From Coptis chinensis (lineage: Eukaryota > Streptophyta > Magnoliopsida > Ranunculales > Ranunculaceae), in contig CM027382.1 of the NCBI GenBank assembly GCA_015680905.1, positions 25,579,501 through 25,643,500 on the forward strand: a stretch of DNA of 64,000 bases, in the 5' to 3' direction. The translations under genes were made by a program, and so were the position numbers. A model generated the notes under the pieces. It did no database searches, had not been told where the DNA came from, and saw only the letters and a list, made by a program, of their open reading frames with translations. Shown one piece after another: positions 22,476-33,872 of this stretch (within the stretch, counting starts at the first letter, position 1; every line of letters starts with the position of its first letter).

Positions 22476-23569
22476 TATCCAAATTCAAATCCAAACGATA
22501 TCGCCCATTACTAAGTCCATATCGTTGATGTTGATGTTTTGGCAATTTATCGATTTGGTTTGTTTGTGTTGATGTTCATTGATGATCATATGAGTTGAGG
22601 TAAATTTGTTGTTGACAAACGCTGGCATTATAATCGGGTGGTATAGTATCCGCATCAATACATCATATCAACTTACGAACAAAATTGCAAAGCACGCTTG
22701 GTAACAACAAGAACATTTATAATAAGCACATCAAAATGCTTTATGCAATCCCAAATATTATTGTTCTCAGATTACAACATTTAAGCACATCGTAATGAAT
22801 TAGCAACAAGTATAGCCCGCCTGCACCTAGCTTTGGCTTGTTCAAGCCTTTCACTCCAAGTTTCAGCTCTTTCACTTCTCCACCTTCTTTTCAACACTTC
22901 GCTTCTTCTCTCTCTCTTTTCACGACAATTTCTCCTGCTGAAGCTAATAACTCAATTTTGACGACTTTCTTCGAATGGTGCATAGTCAAGGTGGCGTTGA
23001 TACTTGTGCATCTTGTGGAACTCAGAAAAATGTAAACATAACCGCAGAGAATGATGAAAAGATCAAGATCGACCGATGCAAAGTCGAGGGCTGGAAACGA
23101 ATGTATGAGTAGGCAGTATTTTTACCTAAAGCAAAGCTTTGCCTCCAGATTCTCCATTTCTCCTTGAGCCATACTTCTCTTTTCTACAACATCAATGAGA
23201 TTAGAACTCACCTAATTAAACTCCCCAAATGTAACCTAAACCAAAGAATATTGAACTTTGAAAATAAAAAGGGAGAAAGAAGTTATCAAAAAAGCACCAA
23301 ATCATTATGATGTTTCCTATCTAGAGCCTAGCTAGCGGACAACATTAGATACTATCCAATGGACATAATGATGCAATGGAACACAACCCCCGACCGCAGT
23401 TCAACTTAACAACACTTGATAAAACTCTAACAAGGCTGCCATATCTAAACCACTCTTAACAAGTCCGGACATCAATGAAGTCCATGACGCCAGCAGATAA
23501 AATATCATTAGAACTAGTGAACATTTAGAATCAAAGAGTTTTGAATAAAGCTATACTTACAATCCAGAT

Positions 23570-25874
23570 TACGATTATTTTTCTCCTGACAATTTCTCGA
23601 GTCATGGTTAGCAATCATTCACATCTCCGTGACACTTTTCTTCCCGAATTGTTTAGGGCTATCTCTTTGGGGATTTCCATCTATCCGCTTTCTTCTTCCC
23701 TCCCTTTGTTTGAGAAATGTTGGGATTCAAAATCAATAGCTGAAATAAAGACCGAATTAAAATAAATATTTATATCAAATTAAACACTCAATTAAACACT
23801 AAATTTATATCAAATTAAACATTCAAATAAAAAACTTTTGTGATGTATTAACCGGGTATCGAAGGCTCGCAACTTCGGCTCCTTTGTAGGAAGTCTCATT
23901 AAACTTTGAAATTTCAATAGCCATTTCACCAATCTTTTCAATAAAATATGAATAACCCTCAAAAGTATGCGACGATCGTAGTTTCACTTGAGAAGCAACC
24001 TTGATAGAATGAGCCACTCTCAAAGGTTCATTTGAGACATTCCCACCACAAATCCAAGATCAAACTCCGCCTATAAGTGTTAGACTTTTGCATCCACCGC
24101 GTCAATCTAAAATGGTTTGGAATCTCTTCAATCTCGTAGCGCATAAAAACCTGTAAGATATGACCACAAAGCAAACCCATAAACTGAAAGTACTTGCATT
24201 CGCAATCTCCCTCTAAGGTTCCTCTATCGAAACTCACTCTCCAAACAGAATTCTTCAGCTGGTCTCTCCATTTCACCATGTAGCTTCCGTTCCATACCAT
24301 CAATTTGTTCCCCATCAATTTTGTACTCCATCTTTGCCTTTTCTAGTTGCTCTTTAAATTTATTGAATATTGAGATCGTATAGACCTTCGCGGCATAAAT
24401 AAGGATGAAAGCATCGTTAGGCACAATCCGTGAACTATGCTTTCGCCGCGTAATCGAATCTCTTTCTTTCCTAGCAAGCAAAGCCAAAGACTTCTCATTA
24501 CCGGTACAAACCGCATAAGCGTAGTCGCCGAATTAACAAACCGGTCATAATGAGCATTCATCGATTCACTTCGACCCGATTGGTGCATACCAAAGAAAAA
24601 GGTGCCAATCGAGATAACAAGGAACCCATTTCTCCCGCATTGAATATATCTTTGTCAACCAAGGATTTTCGTGACAACTCATACTTCTCAATGATTGTAC
24701 ACCATCTTCTCTCAAAATCAACAATCCTATACGAAAAAGAAATAGTGTTCTTCAACTCAGTTACCAATGTCTCAAATTTGGTAAATGACATCTTCTCTTG
24801 GAATTTCTACATAATATGCCAAAGACAGTAACGATGACGAGTATTAGGAAACACTTTGGCAATGGTCGCTGCCATCGCCTATCCCGGTCATTGATGATTG
24901 CGGTTAAGACGACCACCCATGGCTGCAAGCCAGGCCTTAAATAGCCATATGAATGTATCTTCTGTCTCATCAAGCAACAATGCGCAACCAAACTGAATCG
25001 ACTGATAATGATGGTTGACTCCAGTAAAAGGGGCAAAAGGCATGGAATATGCATTGGTACGATATGTGGTATCAAAAGACACAACATCCCCGAAATATTC
25101 ATACTGGCATCGAGACCTCCCATGAACCCAGAAAAAGTTCACCGCAGTCCCATTTTCATCTAAATCAATAGCGTAATAGAACCGGGGATCCTCAGCACTC
25201 TTCTGCATAAAATATTGCAGCACGGCAGTTGCATCACCTTCTTTAGGCATCTTTCTGGTCAAACCATAATAATGGTTCCAACAATCTTTCTGTGTAAACC
25301 CAACTTCCTCTCCATGGAAAACAGATGCCACTTTCCCAACAGATAAACTGTTATCACTAAATATCTCGGTCAAGCACTTCGCTGCTTCAGGCATATGTTT
25401 GTTAGTTTTCATGCAAATTCTCTTCGATGGGGTCACCGTGACCGACTATGGTCATTATGAACAACAACCGACCTCATATATCTCTTCATGCATTCTTTTC
25501 TTAATCACGAATTCTACCTTGGCAACCACACCGATAGTTGATGTATTTCTTGATCGGACTTCATCTCTTTTGTTAACCCCTTCACGTGAGCAAACTAGTA
25601 AACAACCACTAACCAAATCCACCTGATTTTGTTGCTTGAAGTCAGTCCGAACACGAAGTCTCAAATCCTCTTGTTGACCATACTCTTTGTAATAAGTCTT
25701 TGCCTCACAACACTTGTAAAAGTCATTCCTATATAAGGAGCAACTAATGTTTTGCGTGCCTTGAATTGGGGCTTTAGTAGACGAAGACCCAACCACGCCT
25801 TCTTCGATATTGATTGATGTCTCGTCTCCATTTCTATAAATCGAAAAAATTAAAAATATAAATAACTTAAACAA
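23570..25874 (-). pseudogene. FAR1-type MULE transposase, right copy (better preserved, still broken)
   Basis: In coding order on the minus strand: a FAR1 DNA-binding region ('YYKEYGQQEDLRLRVRTDF', 'RDEVRSRNTSTIG', 25455-25874); then an open 182-codon block (25436-24888) containing the catalytic-core start 'FGDVVSFDTTYRTNAY' with the first catalytic Asp and 'TFIWLFKAWLAAMGGR'; then 'FERRWCTIIEKYELS' (24690) and 'GRSESMNAHYDRFVN' (24540); the SWIM finger 'CECKYFQFMGLLCGHIL' (about 24150-24203), all cysteines and the histidine present; and a C-terminal knuckle near 23590. Frame breaks lie near 25440, 24890, 24560 and 24340. The full-length family protein is about 700-800 residues, which fits the span. 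Confidence 0.8.
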
Positions 25875-25921
25875 TCAAAAATCCCAATGTACATAAACAG
25901 TGTAAATAACTTAAACATCGA

Positions 25922-27610
25922 AACTCTGACAGAGTTAACCAAATATCTACTTCACTGAACTCTGTCAGAGTTCAAAACTCTGACAGAGTTCACCGAATAT
26001 GCTAGTTCACTGAACTCTGTAAGTTCACCGAACTCTGACAGAGTTCAAAACTCTGACAAAGTTCACCGAATATGTTAGTTCACCGAACTCTGACAGAGTT
26101 CACCGAACTCTAACAGAGTTCAATACTCTGAAAGAATACGGCATGAAGAATAAGACAGAGTTCACCGAACTCTGAAAGAGTTCAAAACTCTGACAGAGTT
26201 CACCGAACTCTGACAGAATACGGCATGAAGAATACGACAGAGTTCAAAACTCTGACAGAGTTCACCGAATATGCTACTTCGGTGAACTCTGACAGAATAC
26301 GACATGAAGAATACGACAGAGTTCACCGAACTCTGAAAGAGTTCAAAACTCTGACAGAATACGATAGAGTTCAAAACTCTGACAGAGTTCACCGAATATG
26401 CTACTTCAACGAACTCTGACAGAGTTCAAAACTCTGATAGAGTTCACGAACTCCGACGAGTATCACGGCATGAAGAATATACGACGAGTTCACCGAACTC
26501 TAAAAGAGTTTAAAACTCGACAGAGTTCACCAACTCCCATGCAGTTCAAAAATCGACGCATCACGGCATGAAGAATACATTGCAGTTCACCGAACTCGAA
26601 AAGTGTTCAAAACTCGACGGCATCGACGAGTTCAAAACTCGACAGAGTTCACGAATATGCTACTTCAATCGGACAGAGTTCAAAACTCCGAAAAGTTCAA
26701 AACTCGATAGAGTTCAAAACTCGACAGAGTTCAAAACTCCCATTAATACGCATGATGAAGAATACGATGCCGAGTTCACCGAACTTTAAAAAGAGTTCAA
26801 AACTCGGCCGTATCACGGCATGAAGAATACGACAGAGTTCACCAACTCCGACGCATCGACATGAAGAATAATAACTTCGTGAACTCGGAGAGTTCACCGA
26901 ATATGCTACTTCACCGAACTCCCATCGATGAGTTCAAAACTCGATAAAGTTCACCTAACTCGAAAGAGTTCAAAACTCCGACGTATCACGCGAAGTTCAA
27001 AACTTTGACAGAGTTTACCGAATATGCTACTCAACGAACTCGACAGAGTTCAAAACTCGATAGAGTTCACCGAACTCCCCATTAATACGGCATGAAGAAT
27101 ACGATCGAAGTTCAATAACTCGACAGAGTTCAAAACTCGGCGTATCACGACATGAAGAATACGACAGAAGTTCACCGAACTCGACGGAGTTCAAAACTCC
27201 GGCGAATACGGCATGAAGAATACGACAGTTCAATCGAACTCCGGCGTAATCGACGAAGTTCAAAACTTTGACAGAGTTCACCGAACTCTGACAGCGAGTT
27301 TACCGAATATGCTACTTCAACGAACTCTGACAGAGTTCAAAACTCTGATAGAGTTCACCAAACTCTGACAGAGTTCAAAACTCTGACAGAATACGGCATG
27401 AAGAATACGACAGAGTTCACCGAACTCTGACAGAATACGACAGAGTTCACCGAACTCTGACAGAGTTCAAAACTCTGACAGAATACGGCATGAAGAATAC
27501 GACAGAGTTCACCGAACTCTGACAGAGTTCAAAACTCTGACAGAATACGGCATGAAGAATACGAAAGAGTTCACCAACTCCCATGAAGAATCTGGAATGA
27601 AGAATCTGAC
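25922..27610. repeat. subterminal palindromic minisatellite, right arm
   Basis: Tandem array of GAACTCTGACAGAGTTC (an 8-bp perfect palindrome around one base) alternating with 'GAATACGGCATGAAGAATAC' and 'ACCGAATATGCTACTTC'. From 25922 to about 26440 and from about 27280 to 27590 the units are regular. Between them the same units appear with CTG/CAG collapsed to CG-type sequence. It mirrors 10917-12590. Confidence 0.9.
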
Positions 27611-28189
27611 GAGTTCACCGAAATTGTCGCCTTTTAAACGAGGGTATTAATCATAACTATAATCATAGCAACCTAAATTAAATCAAAATTCAAGTTTTTA
27701 TGGTATAATGACAATCCAAGTGTCAATTAAAACGTTCCAATAGGCAAGCACCATAACCAAAAGTGCACTATAGTTGAAGTGCCAAATGATACCGTCGTAG
27801 AAGAAGAAACCGAATTGCCAAATGATGAGAAGAAGAAAATGAGAGAGTCAGAGAGAGAAACCCAATTTCGGTTTTTTTTTTTGTTAGATCGGGTTGGTTT
27901 TTTTTTTTTTTTTTTTTTTTTTTTTGAGAAGATGATGAGGAAAATACATTTTTACCCTCATTGAGATCTTCGATCTTGAGGTCGGATCCGACGGCTCAAG
28001 AGAAGAGTGAGATAAGGGTGTCACTATAAGAGTGGCACCCTAGACAAACCGATATATATATATATATGTTGATACATGAGTTCATGCTAGACAGTTGTGT
28101 ATGGATTCAAATGTAGGATTTTGGTAAACATTGATTGAATTAGCAAAATATGAGTATTTAAAAAAAAATTAATAGAAAAAAATAAAAAA

Positions 28190-28659
28190 AAAATAAAAAA
28201 ATAAAAATCCGACGGACAAAATTTGTAGCTGACATCAACTATGATTTGTATTGTACTGTCACTATAAGTACCATACAACGGTAGATAAAATCCCACACCA
28301 AACCGTCTCCATAGGTCACCTACAGTGACGGATATAATCCCACACAAAACCGTCGCCAAAGGTCACATACAGTGACGGATATAATCCCACACAAAACCGT
28401 CGCCAAAGGTCACCTACAGTGACGGATACAATCCCACACATAACCCTCGCCAAAGGGCACCTACAACGACGGATCCAATCCCACACATAACCGTCGGCAT
28501 AGATAATCTATACCGACGGACGCTCCCGACGGATTTTGTCCATAACTAAAGCAATGGCGACAGAGGAAATTAGGACGGCCTACGGACGGTTTTGATCCGT
28601 CGGGGTAGGTCCACAACGACGGTTTTTGTTCGTCGTCAGATGTCAATTATTTTGTAGTG
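28190..28659. mobile_element. CACTA-type transposon end with subterminal repeats (partial or non-autonomous)
   Basis: The right end reads ...ATTTTGTAGTG at 28659, the reverse complement of CACTACAAAAT, the classic CACTA terminus. Inside it are GC-rich 'CCGACGGA' motifs and about five tandem 47-bp units (about 28275-28510; core 'AATCCCACACAAAACCGTCG'). This is the normal subterminal structure of En/Spm-like elements. No left terminus or transposase is visible. To the left the sequence runs through A-rich DNA into the MULE end at 28051. Confidence 0.75.
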
Positions 28660-29480
28660 CTATGACCAAGACATCGCCAGTACCACTTTTATTTAACTGT
28701 TAAATGTTGTTTTTGTTGAGTTGTGGACGGATGATGGGTTGTAGACTTGCGGTGAGGGGTTTGAGTGCTGTTGGGGGGCGGTTGGGAGCTCGGAGAAAAA
28801 GCTTTAACGGTGGCCGAACCGGTGGTTGGGCTGTTTTTTTTTTTTTTTTTATTTAATTGGAGTGTGGGGCTTTTACCTAGACTAGTGTATAGTTGATTGT
28901 AGTGGGTGGGGCTGTTGAAGGAGGGTTGTCAAAGCTCAGAGAGAAGCCATTAATGGCGGCATGAAGATTCCGATCCAGCTTTTGGTTGAAGTTTTCGCAT
29001 TTGAGGAATCGGTTTTGTGGGTATGGGAAGATAGGTTTTATGGGGTTCAAAAACCGAACCGCTTTTGGGTTAGGTTGGAGTGCCGTGGGTGGTAGTGGTG
29101 GCCGGACGCCTTGGTGAAATGAGAGAGAGAGGGGAAGACGACACACTGGTCTCTTTTGGGCTTGGGCTTAGTTGTTCCTTTGGGCGGGTTATAACCTTTT
29201 GGGCCCTTAGAGTGTTTTGTTTGGGCTCTTTTAGTTTAAGTTGTTTTGGACCGACCACATTAGTTATTTTAGGGTCAACCAAGTAAAGTTTGGGGCCAAT
29301 TTAAGTTTCATTTTTAGTTGGCTTGGGCCGAAACCTATTAGCTTTCTTTGGGCCAATTTCAAGTTTATTTTGGGGCGGTCCATATAAATTAAAATATATC
29401 CAATTGGGTCTTTAAATGTTTAGACTTTCGGGTTCTTAGGTTTGGGCTTGGCCAGTTGGGTCCGAACCATTACCTTGGTC
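28660..29480. other. spacer, possibly LTR-derived; no gene supported
   Basis: Relatively GC-rich sequence with repeated 'TTGGGC' and 'GGGCC' words, as in many plant LTRs and untranslated leaders. Open frames at 28877-29146 (-) and 29080-29286 (+) have no recognisable motif. Confidence 0.3.
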
Positions 29481-29489
29481 ATGAGCCCA

Positions 29490-29690
29490 TGAGCCATGCA
29501 CCTTGACCTTAGCCATGAGCCATGGCTATGACCACGCACCTGTTGAGCATAGAAACGACAGTTTGACTTCGACCATGATGTGTTGACTTTGACTTTGAAC
29601 ATTGACTTCGACCATGACGTGTTGACTTTGACTTTGACTTTGACCATTGACCATTGACTTTGACCTTTGACCGTTGACTGTAGAATGTTG
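29490..29690. repeat. TTGAC-rich cluster (W-box-like words)
   Basis: About 14 TTGAC words lie on the plus strand within 200 bp, mostly as GTTGACTTTGAC and TTGACCATTGACC. TTGACY is the core bound by WRKY transcription factors. The regular 6-12-bp spacing also looks like simple-repeat expansion. It is not attached to any visible gene. Confidence 0.6.
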
Positions 29691-29872
29691 TTTTTCCAGT
29701 TTTTTTCACATATTTGAGAATATGGACAAATATAGTAATAAAATATTATCGAAAATTGTATAACTTTGTTTGTCATTATCTAATTAAGATTTGACGTGAG
29801 TAGTGCGTAAAGCATATAATGTTTGACACGTAACAAAAGGGAAATTTTTATAGGACTTAGATATATACGTTT

Positions 29873-31555
29873 TGATAGATAATTAGTCAGTCTAATTAAA
29901 TAGACTAATCTAACCCTAGTTAAACCGCAAGTTTAATGCCTATCGTTGAATATAGTTTTCGCTTGAATCCGTCGATCCCACAGGGATTGCTACTCAGGAC
30001 AATTGAATACTAAAATATTACCTAACCTAATTCAACAATATTTGTTTTATGGAAGTTTGAATTACTATTAACTAAAATTAACTAATTACTACGAAAAGCA
30101 ATAAATTAAATGGATTAACTATTAACGAAGAAAACACTAAGGCATTCAATCCACCCTAGACCGTTGTAGATTATTTTAGTTTAATTAATTTTAAAGTTCT
30201 TTTAATTACGAGTAGCACGAGGAAAAGAGATCCCTAGCTTTCTCGAAGATGTGAACGTTGAGCTCTTATATAAATCTATATATTGGTTTGATCGAATTTC
30301 AACAAACGAGAATATAAACTCCTAGCAAAAATCGCCTTCTTACAAGATTTACTTCTCACAAGTTTACGTAAACGATAAAACGATGCTTTGATAAGAACGG
30401 AATATGTATCTAACGATTAACTAGTCAAGTCATGCAAGATATAATTAATGAAAGTATACCACTAATATCAATACGAAAACGATCAATGAATCTTTAACTT
30501 CCGAGAACAGTAAATCACTTAAAACAAGATAAACTTCACGCAAGTCTAGGGCTTCCTCTAAGCCCTAGCTTTGAATTTAGCTAGACATGATAAGTAGAAC
30601 CATAAAACAGAAAAGAATAAACCCATTGATAAATCCAATAGAGTAATCTGCCGGTGGTTTATCTTCTTCGCTCCTTCGTTCCAAAACTCAAAGTCTCGCC
30701 TCCCGCCTTCAATGCGCCTTTGTCGGTTGCTTTTTCCAGCTCGACTTTCAGATTTCTGTGTTGTCCGCCCCTTGTTCTTCTGTTTCTTTCTTGTTTATAT
30801 AATGGATTGGTTATGACGTTGTTTGACTTCGAATGGGATTCAAGTCGGTGGCGCAGAGGTTCGGTTTGGATCAAAAGTTTTAGTCAAGTCGGTCTTTGTT
30901 TTGTGAGAAAGATAGATGGTAGTGATCCCGTGATTAGCAGCTAGGTACTAATGTGGGATTTAATGATTGGTTATGGGCTGATTTTGGAAGGTCGTTCCTC
31001 GATTAAGAGATGATGTCTTTGGTTCAAATTGGAAATCCCATTTTCTCGCTCGTGAGAATCGTCGAGTTCGAGAAGGAAACTAGAGCTTTGATCGGGTGGT
31101 CCCTTTTAGCAAGGTTTGATTTGGAATGGAACTAGCGAGTTCAATTTGGTCGGCCAAATTTGAGGGATCGGTTTCTCTCTGTTGTCGGCGAATTCAGTTT
31201 GGAGAATGAAACCAAAGTTTCGCTCTCGGAGCCAAGGGTGGAGAAACATAAGGTCCGATTCGGTGCTCTCATGTGGACATGAACGGTATGGCCATTAGTT
31301 GTTAACCGGTTCGGTCCAACCTTTTAACTCTCTATCTATCCATGCTTTGGTCACTTGGGCTTAGTCAAGCTTAGGAAATAGAGGCCCTCTCTATAAAGAC
31401 AATCAGTCAACTTCCAAAGACTTTTCAACCTCGCTCACGATTCATACCATTTCTGCAAAACCAAGGAAACACGATAATCAATAATGAAAATTATATAAAA
31501 TAACCGGACTAACTCATATAAAATCATGGAATATGTAATAATTCTGCACTTATCA
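29873..31555 (-). repeat. 3' LTR of the gypsy fossil
   Basis: TGATA...TATCA ends. Collinear over its whole length with 40015-41681. It is the 3' LTR because pol reads on the minus strand and the polypurine tract adjoins it at 31556. Confidence 0.9.
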
Positions 31556-33870
31556 AATACCCCCAAACTTACATTTTGCTAGTCCTCGAGCAAAAAACTA
31601 AAACTAAACTAATGACAAAAACAAAAATTTAACTCACTTTCAGAGGGAATCACGATTACACTTAGCATGTGTAACAAGCCTTTTAAACCCCTAGGTTACC
31701 CCTAGTGGACGAGTTTAGTCTCGTGAGGGTTTTCAGAAACGGTACCCACAAACATTAACATAGCATAACCAATGGTGAAATAATTTTCTCAGAGATAAAA
31801 TCTTTTTTTCAGCTACTAAAACAAGTTCAAAAATCAGCAATTGTCACAGTTTACATCATCATTACCAAGACTCATCACTACTTCCAAAGATAGAAATCAT
31901 TGATTACTACTCCAAACCAAAGTGTGTGTGTGTTTAGCCAAACTAATACAAGCTCATATCCAAGTAACATAATTCCTAACTTGCTATCCAAAGAATATGT
32001 CAACCTCAATCCTCACCATTCATACACTCACAAGAAAGTCTCTCTCTTAGATAAGTTTTCAATTTTACCTCCTAGATGCGTGGAAATGAGTAAAAAATAA
32101 TAGAACATCCCACATACTTAGCTAGAAAGACGGACTTATAAAATTTCAAAAACAAATTAGTCTCATAGAAAGAACATCAATCACATGTGAAGTGTCGGGT
32201 CCTTCACTTTAGCATCCTCTCACCTATTCTACACTTCATATCATACTTTTGTGATAAGTCTGGGTATTAAGACGGGGCTTAGGATTGGTTGACAAGAAAA
32301 GGGTAAAAAGGAATCAAAAATTTCTGAGAATAAACTAAAGACCATCTTGTACTTTTGACCTTCATGGAAAATTTCTTCACTTTGTAGATCACATTACTTG
32401 ACTTTCTCACTACTTTTGCTCAATGATTTCTCTTCTTTTTTTTTTTTTTAAAAAAATCACTTTGAGCAAAAGGAATGATTTTTCTTCATTTGATTTTGGT
32501 AAATTTTCCTTCCTAATCTTCTTTTTCTTCTAGCTTTCTCCTTAGTCTTTAGAAATTCCCTCGAAATATGGGTAAGGCCAACAATATGGGTTTACACTCC
32601 TTATCCGAGTTGGGTTAAGTATAGTTGGTTTGAGAATAAAAGGCTTAATATATAAGGCTCAAAAAGGGTTAACATGATGATCCTACTAGGTGGTATAGAT
32701 AAAGGCTAATTGGCTTACTACTTGACTTATCAGTATGATATTCCGCTTCGAATAGACTACAAGACCTAATGGCTATCTCCCCAATTGATGTCACTTCGGA
32801 TCGACCAAAATAATAGAAAAAATGAGACCATACAAATCTAATTTAAGCACGTAAAGAATGATTGAGTCAACTTGGACTCAGAATTTGCGTAAAAACTCTC
32901 CAAGAAATTCAAAGGCTCAAGTCTCACGGGTTAAGTCTCTATATTCCTCTTCTAGTTCACTAGGAAATTAAATTACTCTTCAATTTGACATGTATCAGGT
33001 GGCTAATAGTGCATATTCCACTTTGGCTTAGACTTTCATCAACAAAATCTATTTCTAGAGGTAGAAAATAGTCTAAAAGCAACAATGACTTCAAAAGTGA
33101 CTCTTAACTTCATGGATTCCTTGAAAATCAGTGGCTTTAGAAATCAATTTTTTTTTTTTTTTTTTTTAATTTTCTCATCATAGAAAATCACCATTAATCA
33201 TACCATGTTGGACATTTATTTTTCGCTAAACAAACATTTTGTTCCCACCCCCAAACTTCTTATAGACATTGTCCTCAATGTTAACATAGATAATGAATTT
33301 AAAAAGATAACAACATAGACAAGTAAAAGTATATAAGGAAAGAGGTTACCAAGAGCTTCCAAAAACGAAAAATAATATCTTTAAGCCAACCAGAAATTAG
33401 TACCTCACAAAAGATATAACGATGATAATATAAAAGAGGACCCAGTTACTACAATGACTAAAATGTGTCACGGTCTCATCCCATAGAGTTACACGCCTCT
33501 CCAAAAAGGCAGAGAAAAGGTGCTAGAGTGGAATGCATGATACACGCGTGCAAAAGACTCAACAAAAATAAAACATGGGTTGCCTCCCATAAGCGCTACA
33601 GCTTAACGCCTCTAGCGCATTTAATGCTTCGCGACACCCAATTCTTAGATTAGCATTTTGTCTACCAACTAAACACAAAATGAACTCCCCAAAATTGAAA
33701 AAAATTTCGACAGAGTCTCCTTTGTATTTTCGACATTTCATAAATACAAAACCTGGCATAACCCTCAAAATCACAATAATATGTTTCTCATTGGTTAACC
33801 CAAATGGAGACTAGGGGCTGGAATGAAATATTTGGGAGCAATACGGTGACTCTTACAAAAGAAAAGTAAA
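31556..33870 (-). other. post-pol spacer of the gypsy fossil, with two polypurine-type tracts
   Basis: There is no recognisable coding domain here. The 3' polypurine tract lies at 31556-31575. A second, very similar tract (AGTTTGGGGGTGGG on the minus strand, preceded by TTGAGGACAATGTC) lies at about 33238-33275. A 'GGGTTGCCTCCCATAAGCGC' block at 33579 is a common feature downstream of integrase in this lineage. Any env-like frame such as some Athila elements carry is not visible. Confidence 0.55.
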
Positions 33871-33872
33871 AC

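Larger units (their letters stand above)
22316..28051 (-). repeat. right inverted arm of the MULE
   Basis: Inverted counterpart of 10476-16945, with all landmarks in mirrored order: hairpin block 22316-22475, non-coding block to about 23560, transposase gene 23570-25874, minisatellite 25922-27610, terminal sequence to 28051. Arm-to-arm identity looks high by eye, with mostly small differences. Confidence 0.85.

Noticed and set aside
27779-27964. A frame ending in a Phe run near the right MULE tip.
   Set aside because: Created by a poly-T tract; the mirrored left tip does not keep the frame.
31900-32100. A possible env-like frame in the gypsy post-pol spacer.
   Set aside because: Short, on the opposite strand to pol, with no signal peptide or membrane anchor. 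Nothing supports an envelope gene.
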